Of a stretch of DNA of 64,000 nucleotides, positions 53,122 to 62,000 are shown piece by piece; position 1 is the stretch's first letter; each line of letters starts with the position of its first letter. Origin of the DNA: CAIXSC01 sp046349915 (GTDB lineage Bacteria > Planctomycetota > Planctomycetia > Pirellulales > Pirellulaceae); NCBI GenBank assembly GCA_046349915.1, contig JAXMBL010000005.1, positions 1 through 64,000 of the forward strand, read 5' to 3'. The notes below the pieces were generated by a model. It ran no database searches. It had not been told where the DNA came from and saw only the letters and a program-made list of their open reading frames with translations. Made by a program: the position numbers and the translations under genes.

Positions 53122-54255
53122 CTACTTCGTCCACACCCTTCGCAAGAGATCGACGAAGTTGCGCCACATAATTCCTTCGATGTCGTCTGCCGTATAACCT
53201 CGTTTGCGGAGCAGGCCTGGGAGCGTTTGTAGGTCGGCGATCGAATTCATGTCCATCGGCGTTTGCTCGTGGCCATAGCCGCCATCCAGATCAGTACCAA
53301 TGCCGACGTGCTTCGCGTTGCCCGCCATCTGACACACATAATCAATGTGGTCGCAGATCCGCTCAATCTTCAACTGAAAGTCGGCCGGCTTACTCTTCAA
53401 GTGCACCCAGCCCGGAATCATCATGATGGCGTCGAAGGCCATCCCCATGACGCCGCCCCGCTCAATCACTGCCTTGATCTGATCGTCGGCAAACTGACGG
53501 TTCCATGGCGCAAGAGCCCGCACATTCTGGTGGCTCGCCCAAATCGGGCCGTCATAAATGTCCAACGCATCCCAGAAACACTCGTCGCACAAGTGCGTTA
53601 CATCCAGGATGATTCCCAGATTCTTCATCTCGCGCAACAGGTCTTTGCCCTTGGCAGGCAACGGCCCTTGAGCATCCGTGCCATGAGCGTAGACTCCGGG
53701 CCCGTAATGAGCCGGTCCCAACGCTCTCAGCCCATCCTCGTAGCTTCGCTCCAAATGCTTGAGCGTCACGATCGAGTCGGCGCCCTCCAGACTCAAGATG
53801 TACCCGATCGGCAGCTTGGGACCCGCCGGCTCGCCGCGCGAATTCGCTGTGTAGTTGGTACCGTCATCGACGTTCGTCGCATGCAGCCACTCGACCAAGT
53901 GCTTTTCAAGTTGCTCTTTGTTGCGAATCTGCACCATCTCGCCTTGAGCTTCCATCTCGCGGTACCAAGCAAGTTGCCCTTGCGTGGTCGCCCACGCCTG
54001 CTCGGGCGAAGACCAACCGGGGAGACGATGAAAATACGGCGAGAAGCGACCGATTTGAGTCGCCACGCACAATCCCACTCGCCCCTTCCGCATCTCGGGA
54101 AAACAAACCGTGTTGTTGCCCCGATCCACTTTGTCCTTCATATAGACTTCCCAACGCCGAATCCGCTCCAACGTCCAGCGTTGGTCTCGATTCCATTCGA
54201 GCGCGTTCATGCTGAGGTCGAGATGGACGTCGAAGATGAGCGGGGAATCTGGCAT
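53122..54255 (-). CDS. Membrane-dipeptidase-like protein (peptidase M19)
   Basis: 377 aa. Metal-binding motif FDVHLDLSMNALEW at the N-terminus, bridging Glu in YILSLEGADS, His in ILDVTHLCDECFWDAL and WASHQNVRALAPWNRQ, and the Asp of VGIGTDLDGGYG. These are the renal-dipeptidase-family ligands in order. No signal peptide, so probably cytoplasmic. Start at 54255 (MPDSPLIFDVH) because the zinc motif should be near the N-terminus; the frame upstream to 54477 is unrelated. Divergent from the ceramidase-like gene (212 bp between starts). Confidence 0.92.
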   Translation of the reverse strand: MPDSPLIFDVHLDLSMNALEWNRDQRWTLERIRRWEVYMKDKVDRGNNTVCFPEMRKGRVGLCVATQIGRFSPYFHRLPGWSSPEQAWATTQGQLAWYREMEAQGEMVQIRNKEQLEKHLVEWLHATNVDDGTNYTANSRGEPAGPKLPIGYILSLEGADSIVTLKHLERSYEDGLRALGPAHYGPGVYAHGTDAQGPLPAKGKDLLREMKNLGIILDVTHLCDECFWDALDIYDGPIWASHQNVRALAPWNRQFADDQIKAVIERGGVMGMAFDAIMMIPGWVHLKSKPADFQLKIERICDHIDYVCQMAGNAKHVGIGTDLDGGYGHEQTPMDMNSIADLQTLPGLLRKRGYTADDIEGIMWRNFVDLLRRVWTK

Positions 54256-54467
54256 GGGTGCAGTCTCCGAATAGCTAAGGGTAGGGCAGAGTCGGGGTAG
54301 GGCGGGAGTGGGGCAGTTGAGGCGTTGGCGGGCTGCTGATCGGCCATCACGAGTGGGCACGCCGCAACTCGCCCACTCGTCGAACGACTCGCCATGCGTT
54401 CCAATCGTCGCAGTGAGCGTCTTTGTAACGCGCCCCACTCGATCCGACCACTGAGGGAGCTCGCCGC

Positions 54468-55985
54468 ATGAGTCCAATTTTCGTGAATGTAACTTATCGA
54501 CTTCTCACGACCATCGGGGCTATCCTGTTGTTGCTCGCCTGCTGCGTCGCCTCGCCGACCTGGGGCGCGGAGCCCATCTTGGCGGGGGTTGCCGAATCGG
54601 ACATCACACCGCCCGAGAAATTTCCCATGGCGGGCTACTACCATGAGCGACTGGCGACCGGGCAACGTGATCCGCTCAAGGCTAAAGCCGTTGTACTCCG
54701 CCAAGGGGAAACTGCGGTCGCGTGGGTGGTCTGCGATCTCACCGGCGTCTCTCGCGATCTGTGCGTGGCCGTTCGACGCGAAGCGTCAGCAAAGACAGGC
54801 ATTCGTCCCGAACATATCGTCGTATCGGCGACTCATTCTCATACGGCTCCCGACTACACTCGAGACCTTTACGATTACCTGGGCGGCGTTCCTCAGGACT
54901 CACGTCGACCGGCGTACGCGTCGCGGTTGATCCAAGGCGCCGTCGACGCCATCGTCCGCGCTCACGCCTCCGCTCGCCCCGCTCAAATCCTTCAAGGGTC
55001 CGCTCAACAAACAACGCCAGTTTCGTTCAACCGTCGGTTCGTCATGCGAGATGGCAGTGTTCGCACCTGGCAACGACTCGACACGCCTGGCGTCCTGCGA
55101 GCGGCTGGGCCCGTTGATCCGGAGATCGGCTTGATGCTGATTCGCGACACGGAATCGCAGCAGCCCCGCGGCTTGATCAGCAACTTCGCCCTCCACCTCG
55201 ATACGGTCGGTGGACTCCTATGGAGCGGCGATTATCCATTCTTCATTGAGCAGGCGGTACGCCGACAATTGGGCGACTCCGTCGTTTCCCTGTTCGGCGC
55301 GGGGACCTGCGGCGACATCAACCACTCGGACCCCGTCGCTAAGGAAAGACTCAAAACCGACGCCATCGGCGGCGCTCTCGCCAGTTCGATCCTCCCAACC
55401 CTCCCTCAACTCTCCGCCATCGACGTCGCCGCCGCAGATGCCTTGCCCCTGCAAGTGCGTACGACGGTGGTGTCGCTCCCGTTGCAGGAAATCGCCGAAG
55501 AGCATTTGGAACGAGCTCAGAAGTTGATCCCAGCGGCGAAGGAAGGCCAGAAGGTTGAATTCTTCGATCTCGTGTCAGCGTACAAGGCGGTGGTGCTGGA
55601 TCATCTCCGCAACAAGCCGTCGCGACTGAAGACCACCGATTATTTGAGCTGGGGACTCTCGCACGAATGGGCCGGTGTTGGCGCCGCACTCCCCGTCGAA
55701 GTCACGACCGTCACTCTGGGGCGAGAGTTCGCGGTCGTATTCTTGCCTGGCGAAGTCTTTGTCGACCTCGGACTCGCCATCAAACGCCACTCGCCCTTCC
55801 GCACCACGCTGGTCGTGGAACTTTCAAACTGCGTCGAGACGATCTACATTCCCACTCGAGCGGCTTACGCGGGCGGCAGCTACGAAGTCACCAACTCGAA
55901 CCTACAGCCCGGCAGCGGCGAAATGTTAGTCGAAGCAGCGCTCAAGCTGTTGCGCGAGTCGGCGACCACGGGCGCCGGCGGCTGA
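54468..55985 (+). CDS. Neutral/alkaline ceramidase-like exported hydrolase
   Basis: 505 aa. Signal peptide LLTTIGAILLLLACCVASPTWGA (LLAC could also be a lipobox), then the ceramidase N-terminal-domain opening AGVAESDITPPEKFPMAGYY. Zinc/active-site-like elements SATHSHTAPDYTRDLYDYLG, NFALHLDTVGG, and GTCGDINHSDP follow. This domain is widespread in planctomycetes; most members are not true ceramidases, so substrate is open (amide or ester of a lipid or glycan). GAGGGAG lies just before the ATG. Confidence 0.85.
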   Translation: MSPIFVNVTYRLLTTIGAILLLLACCVASPTWGAEPILAGVAESDITPPEKFPMAGYYHERLATGQRDPLKAKAVVLRQGETAVAWVVCDLTGVSRDLCVAVRREASAKTGIRPEHIVVSATHSHTAPDYTRDLYDYLGGVPQDSRRPAYASRLIQGAVDAIVRAHASARPAQILQGSAQQTTPVSFNRRFVMRDGSVRTWQRLDTPGVLRAAGPVDPEIGLMLIRDTESQQPRGLISNFALHLDTVGGLLWSGDYPFFIEQAVRRQLGDSVVSLFGAGTCGDINHSDPVAKERLKTDAIGGALASSILPTLPQLSAIDVAAADALPLQVRTTVVSLPLQEIAEEHLERAQKLIPAAKEGQKVEFFDLVSAYKAVVLDHLRNKPSRLKTTDYLSWGLSHEWAGVGAALPVEVTTVTLGREFAVVFLPGEVFVDLGLAIKRHSPFRTTLVVELSNCVETIYIPTRAAYAGGSYEVTNSNLQPGSGEMLVEAALKLLRESATTGAGG

Positions 55986-56158
55986 CCGCTCGCGAAGCGA
56001 GCGGGCTCCTAATGTACGACGGACTTCTAGTCCGTCGACCCGTTGCGCACCGTGGCGGTTCCCCACCAGCAAACGCCCCACAACGCGGTTGGGCTGACGG
56101 CATGGGGCGCTCGCACGCCATGCGGCTGACCGCTCGCGAAGCGAGCGGGCTACGACGG
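55986..56158. repeat. Family B and C palindromic repeats
   Basis: GCTCGCGAAGCGAGCGGGCT at 55989 and 56131 flank a CGACGGACTTCTAGTCCGTC element (56019). No gene between 55986 and 56259. Confidence 0.85.
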
Positions 56159-56259
56159 CCAAAATCTGAGATTGCTCAAATCGGGCGAAATCGGGTATTT
56201 TGCGCGACGGCGCAAGAGGCGTTGTGAGATAGCGAGTAAGGCTCAAGGAGGAGCTGACC

Positions 56260-57009
56260 ATGGGGCTCATGACCAAATTAGCGGCGTCGTTTCGCAAACG
56301 AGTTCTCGGGCAGCGACCGCCACTCTCCCCCAATGCCATCAAAGGGCGAGAATATGATGGTCAAACCATGGAGCTGTTTGCTCGAGTGCTGCGACGCAAC
56401 TCCTGCTGCCTCGACATTGGCGCTCATCGAGGTTCGATTCTGAAGCACATGCTCCGCCGCTCCCCCCAGGGAACACATCACGCATTCGAACCGCTGCCGC
56501 ATTACGCCGAACTGCTGCGAGCCAAGTATCCGCGGGCGGTCATCCATGAAGTCGCGACGAGCAACCGCACGGGGACGTCGTCCTTCTGTTTCGTCGAGAA
56601 CGCGCCCGCCTGGAGCGGTCTCCAGCAACGACTTTACGAAGTTCGCGAACCCAAAATTCAGCCGATCGAGGTCAAGGTTGCTCGGATCGATGACCTCGTT
56701 CCGACCGATCTTCTCGTGCGCCTCGTCAAGCTCGACATCGAGGGCGGCGAATACCATGCGTTACTCGGCGCGGCGGCGACCATCCGCCGCAGCCAGCCCT
56801 ACATCGTGTTTGAAGCGGGTGAAACCTCCACGGGACAGTATGGCGTTTCGCCCGACGAAGTCTTTGAGTTAATCACCCATGAATTTGGACTTGTTCTCAC
56901 CACGATGCGTCGCTGGCTCGACGACGCCCCACCGTTCACAGCGAGTGAATACCGCGACAACTGGCAAGCTCGCGGCGACTTTTACTTCCTCGCACATCCC
57001 CAACACTAG
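56260..57009 (+). CDS. FkbM-family SAM-dependent methyltransferase
   Basis: 249 aa. SAM-binding motif I CCLDIGAHRGSILKHML, acidic ribose contact HHAFEPLPHYAELL, and the FkbM hallmark VKLDIEGGEYHALLGA. Family members O-methylate sugars or polyketides. AAGGAGGAGCTGACC gives a strong ribosome-binding site. No biosynthetic partners adjacent, so the acceptor is unknown. Confidence 0.92.
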   Translation: MGLMTKLAASFRKRVLGQRPPLSPNAIKGREYDGQTMELFARVLRRNSCCLDIGAHRGSILKHMLRRSPQGTHHAFEPLPHYAELLRAKYPRAVIHEVATSNRTGTSSFCFVENAPAWSGLQQRLYEVREPKIQPIEVKVARIDDLVPTDLLVRLVKLDIEGGEYHALLGAAATIRRSQPYIVFEAGETSTGQYGVSPDEVFELITHEFGLVLTTMRRWLDDAPPFTASEYRDNWQARGDFYFLAHPQH

Positions 57010-57034
57010 ACAACAGCCCTTGGAGTTGATTTCC

Positions 57035-58138
57035 ATGCGTACCCGAATTCCCCTGTTGGTTTTCGCCGCCGCGCTGGCAGGCGTAATTGTCTTCGACTCG
57101 CCCACTCATGCCCAATTGTTCCAGGGTCGTCAGGGGCTGTTTGGCAATTCGGCGGTGACCGAAGCGCAGATTGTCGAGTCGGCCACGCAAGTGCTCGACG
57201 AAGTCATGGTCGAACCGGGTAAAGCCATCCCTCAATCACTGCTGGCCGAAGCGGAGGGGATCGCCATCATTCCGAGCCTATTGAAGGGTGGTTTCGTCGT
57301 CGGCGTGAAGCATGGTCGAGGGGTGGTGGTTGTTCGCGATCGGCAACGCACCTGGCAGCCGCCAAAATTCGTGACGATCAACGGCGGCAGCGTCGGCTGG
57401 CAGGCTGGCATTCAACAGTCGGATCTGATTCTGGTCTTCCGCACGCCTCGCAGCATCGATTCGCTCATGAAGGGGAAACTCACCATCGGCGCCGATGCCG
57501 CCGCCGCCGCGGGCCCCGTGGGACGGCAAGCGGCCGCCGCCACCGACATCAGCCTGCAAGCTGAAATCTACTCCTACTCGCGCAGTCGCGGACTGTTCGC
57601 GGGTCTAGCGCTCGACGGGTCCGTGATGCAGTTGGACCCCAATGCCACCACGGTCTATTACACCACGGCGACGCCCGGCGAATTACCCGCCCCCGGCTCG
57701 CCTGCCCCGTTCCCGCCCACCGCCGATCGACTGTTGCAACGAGTGAACGCTTACACGAGCGGGCCGCCCATGCCCGCCACGACCGTCCCCGCTCCTGACA
57801 ATTTTTCGAATGCCCCAAATTATCCGCCGCCCGCCCCTCCTACCCAACCGAGCGCCCGTCGCGATTGGGCCGCCAACTACACTCGATTGCAACAATTGCT
57901 GGATGAGGAGTGGCGTGAGTATTTGGCGCTGCCCACCTCCGTTCTGGATGGCACTCGCACAAACGCACCGGTCGATATGACTCCCTACCTGCAACGTTAT
58001 GAACGAGTGGCTCGCGATCCCGCATTCCGCTCGTTGGCGGAACAGCCCGACTTCCAGGTGGTGATCGACCAATTACGGCAAGCCGTGGCCGCTGGCCGTA
58101 ACCGCCCCTCGCTGGCGCTCCCCCCGCCACCGCGATAG
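57035..58138 (+). CDS. SYLF-domain (Ysc84-like) lipid-binding exported protein
   Basis: 367 aa. Signal peptide IPLLVFAAALAGVIVF ending THAQ; SYLF domain from about 30 to 210: LAEAEGIAIIPSLLKGGFVV, GVKHGRGVVVVRD, SVGWQAGIQQSDLILVFRTP, YSYSRSRGLFAGLALDGSVM. A Pro-rich linker then a helical C-terminal region (YTRLQQLLDEEWREYLALP) extend beyond the usual family length. Binds phospholipid in characterised relatives. Start ATG 57035 lies 25 bp after the FkbM gene, possibly an operon. Confidence 0.9.
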   Translation: MRTRIPLLVFAAALAGVIVFDSPTHAQLFQGRQGLFGNSAVTEAQIVESATQVLDEVMVEPGKAIPQSLLAEAEGIAIIPSLLKGGFVVGVKHGRGVVVVRDRQRTWQPPKFVTINGGSVGWQAGIQQSDLILVFRTPRSIDSLMKGKLTIGADAAAAAGPVGRQAAAATDISLQAEIYSYSRSRGLFAGLALDGSVMQLDPNATTVYYTTATPGELPAPGSPAPFPPTADRLLQRVNAYTSGPPMPATTVPAPDNFSNAPNYPPPAPPTQPSARRDWAANYTRLQQLLDEEWREYLALPTSVLDGTRTNAPVDMTPYLQRYERVARDPAFRSLAEQPDFQVVIDQLRQAVAAGRNRPSLALPPPPR

Positions 58139-58140
58139 GC

Positions 58141-58575
58141 TATCGTACGCCACGCGGAATATCCGCTCGCGAAGCGAGCGGACTACGTAGCCGTCTCGCT
58201 TCGCGAGACGACCAGCCGCCGACCGAGCACCCCCCGCTCTTGCCGAACGGGTCCGAAGCAATGCGGCGGCTATCGTTCGCCACGCGGACTAGCCGCTCGC
58301 AAAGCGAGCGGGCTACGTAGCCGTCTCGCTTCGCGAGACGACCAGCCGCCGACAGAGCAACCCCGGCTCTTGTCGAACGGGTCCGAAGCAATGCGGCGGC
58401 TATCGTTCGCCACGCGGACTAGCCGCTCGCGAAGCGAGCGGGCTACGTAGCCGTCTCGCTTCGCGAGACGACCAGCCGCCGACCGAGCAACCCCGGCTCT
58501 TGCCGAACGGGTCCGAAACAATGCAGCGGCTAACGTTCGCCACGGGGCCTTTCCGCTCGCGAAGCGAACGGGCTA
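58141..58575. repeat. 130-bp tandem repeat (three and a part copies) with family C palindromes
   Basis: Units start at 58141, 58271, 58401 and (partial) 58531, exactly 130 bp apart. Each contains CCGCTCGCGAAGCGAGCGG and GTCTCGCTTCGCGAGAC and the spacer CCGGCTCTTGCCGAACGGGT (variant CCCGCTCTTGCC in the first copy). Apparent short ORFs on the minus strand here are translations of the repeat. Confidence 0.95.
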
Positions 58576-58619
58576 CTTAGCGAAGCGAGCGGACCACTCC
58601 ACCCATTTTACGCAAACAA

Positions 58620-59003
58620 CCCATATTAACTTGTGTGCCACATTGGGAATTCAGTCTTTACGGCTTGGCGCGATGACGCATTGCTTGAGGAGTGGGGAAG
58701 GGTTCCAGCGGGCAGCGGTCTTGCCGAGGACCAGGGGTGAGAAAAGTGGTCATTGGGAAGCAGCGGACTCTCCGCAAGCTGGCAAAGGCGGGTAAGCTTC
58801 CATCTGGGTTGACCAATTTCTTGCAAAGGGTCACCCCGCAACTATAATCGCCAACAATTGCCATAACTGCCTTGTGCCGTGTGAAGTTAACGTCGATTTG
58901 TAGAGACTCGGGTTGCCTCGTAGGACCCGCTGCCAGAGGGATCGGGAAGGGTGCTGCCAGCACTTAACCCGCCGCCCGTACCTAAGATATTGAGGATAGG
59001 TGC
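58620..59003. other. Leader region of the last giant gene
   Basis: About 380 bp with no gene. Holds the promoter at 58821-58848 and a roughly 150-nt untranslated leader. Confidence 0.5.
58821..58848 (+). promoter_or_regulatory. Sigma70-like promoter for the gene at 59004
   Basis: TTGCAA and a consensus TATAAT separated by 16 bp. Confidence 0.55.
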
Positions 59004-62000
59004 ATGACTTCGCGAAACTCGCGTTCCTTTTCCGCGGTTCGCCGAAACTCGAAATCATCCCGGCGTAAGCCGAGCCTCAGGCGGCTCATGGCAAATCGCT
59101 CTAAGTCATTGGAGCGATTAGAAGATCGCGCGATGATGGCGGTGGCGCCTCATTTGGCGGGCATTCAGCCGAATGGCGGCGATCTATTGCCGCTGACCAG
59201 CCTATCGGACAACCGATACGACTTGTCGGATGTCGGCTCGATCGCCGTCTTGTCGACTTCGCCGCGCGAGTTGCGGTTTGCGTTCGACGAATCGCAGTCG
59301 TTCGCGACCGAGGGGGTCCAAGGGATCCAGATTACTCGGGCCGGTAGCGACAAGTTGTTGGGCACGACCGATGACGTCACGGTCTTGGCCTCGAACTTGG
59401 CGGGCTTCCAAGGCTTTACGGGTTCGGATGCGGCGCCCAACGAGCATGTGGTGGTCGTACGTTTCCCGGAAACCTTGCCGGACGACTTGTACCGCGTGGA
59501 GATCTTTGGCGTCGACAACCCCTCGAAGGGGATTGTTGCATTGCGGAACGCTGCGGGCGATGTCTTTGCGCCAGCGGTCGAAGGCGCCGATCGGCAGACG
59601 ATCGACTTCAAGTTGAGTCTGGGGGCGCAGGTGGTGGCGGTGGTCCCCCAGCCCACGACCTCATTGACCAATGGCAAGATCACGCAAGAACTGAATAAGA
59701 TCGAGGTCTTCTTTAACGACGATGACCTCTGGCCGACGGCGGTGAAGACGGGTGACCTTTCGCCCGATCCGTCGGTGGTGAAGACCGAGTTTTACCGGTT
59801 GATCTTCACGCAAGAATCGACTCGCAACACCGACGACGTGGTCTTCACGCCGAATCTGGTCGAGTACGATCCGGTCGCGAACAAGGCGACGTTGACGTTT
59901 AACCGCAACAAGTCGGATCTGACCGCGGTCGCCTCGCTGGATCAACTGAAGGACCCCACGACGGGCCTACCGGTGGGGCATGGCACGTTCCGTTTACGTA
60001 TCGGCACGAATGAAGAAACGCCAGCGCCGCCGGTGGTGCGCGCGCCCAGTGCAACCGTGCGAGACGACTTCGGCACGGGCGAGACGGTGGTGATGGACTT
60101 CACGGCGGTGCAAGACTTCGAGCAATCGGTGTCGATCACTTACGCGAATGCGCCCCTGGGAGTAGGTGCGGCGCCAATCGTGACGGTCGTGGGCTCGGCG
60201 TTGTTCATCACGTTGAACAACGAACCTTCGACCCCAACGACCGCCGCTCAGTTGGCGGCGGCGATTGCTGGCAACTCCGCGGCGGCCGCGCTCGTGAACG
60301 CCACGGTGCCGATTGGCAATCCCAACACGCCAATCGCTTCGGCGTCAACCACCAGCACTCGGTTGGTGCTGAAGGGATTGGGCTCGAGTTTTGATACGGC
60401 GACCGAGTTGGGCAAGCTTGACCTGGCCGAGAATCAAAACCAGCTATTGTCGGCGGGCATCGAGCCTCAGCAGTTCGACTTCGCCTATCCGGGCGACAAG
60501 GATGAGCCTGGTCATCGCGACTTGCCGGACGAGGCGGGCCATGGGTACGAGCAGCACATCAATTACGACTATGGCGTCGACAACGAGAACGGCGTACGGA
60601 CGATCAAGTACAACTTCCGATCGGCTTACGGCACGGACCCGTTGGGCGTGCCGCTTTCCAATGTGATTACGGACAGCCAGAAGGAACGGATTCGCGAAGG
60701 GCTCGAACTGTGGGCTCGCTACTTGGGCGTGCAGTTCTTCGAGACGGCGAATGAAGGCCTGACGATGGCGACGGGCAATCTGCAGGTGTTGAACACCAAC
60801 GCCTTGGATGTGCGTCGCGTGTCGAACGGCGTGGTGCGAGTCGACCCGAATTACCAGAACGGCTTGTTGGTATTGGACACGAACAACACCTGGGACGACA
60901 CATTTGGCGCATCGTACTTCCAGAGTGCGATGCAGGGCATCGGCTACATGCTGGGTTTGGGAAGTTCGCCGGAATTGCCGTCGGCGAATGAACTGATTTT
61001 CCCGAACGACAACGATGTGATCCACGGCCAGTTGGTCCATCGTCCCGACAGCAACGACATCGACGTTTATCGCTTCACCGTTGATCTGGCGCCGGGGAAG
61101 ACCGGCGTGTTCTCGGCGGAGACGTTCGCGGAACGGCAGACGAACTCGAGTCTCCTGGATACGACCTTGCGACTCTACCGCGAGGTGCCGGCGACGGCGG
61201 CCGCCGCGCAAACCGATTTCAACTCGGGTGGCGCGGTGGGCGTGCGATTTGTGGCGATCGCCGCGGGCGGCCAGGGGAACGAGTATCAATTGTCGTTCTC
61301 GAAAACCGACCGGGGCGTCGGCGCTCAGCCGTTGGTGGTCGTGGTCGGGTCTTCGATCAGCATCGACTTGAATTCCACGCCTGGCAGCGAAACGACCGCT
61401 CAAGAAGTGATCGATGCGATCGCGAACAACACGGACTCGGCGGCGTTGATCCGCGCGGAATTGACGACCGCTCCGTCGACGGCCTCGTTGAACGTCGCTC
61501 AGTACAACATTAACTATTCGCCCCTCAGTCTGACTGGCGGCGCCGACGTACGGCGCGAGGTGGTTGCGCGGAACGACGACTATTACAGCAAGGATTCGTT
61601 CCTTGAGGTGACGTTGGAAGGCGGCGTCTACTATTTGGGCGTCAGCGCGGCTGGGAATGAGTCGTACGATCCCACCATTGAAAACACGGGAATGGGCGGT
61701 CGGACTCAGGGGACCTATCAGTTGCAGGTCAACTTCCGACCTCAGGTGGACGCGGACGACGCGATTCGCGACATGGATCGGCGGCTGGAAGGGCTGCCGG
61801 GCACGCCGCTGGATGGCGACGCCGACGGCGTCGCGGGGGGGCTTTACAATTTCTGGTTCCAGACTCGGAACTTGAATCGCGTGCTGGAGATCGTCGGCAC
61901 GGGCGGTTCGTTCACCGATGGTCAAATCGTCACCATCACCAATTTCAATGGCACCGTCCGCCGGTTCGAGTTCAATACGACGGGTGGAGTCGGCGCGGGG

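Noticed and set aside
58073..58521. Tandem 62-83 aa minus-strand frames with near-identical sequence
   Set aside because: Translation of the 130-bp repeat.
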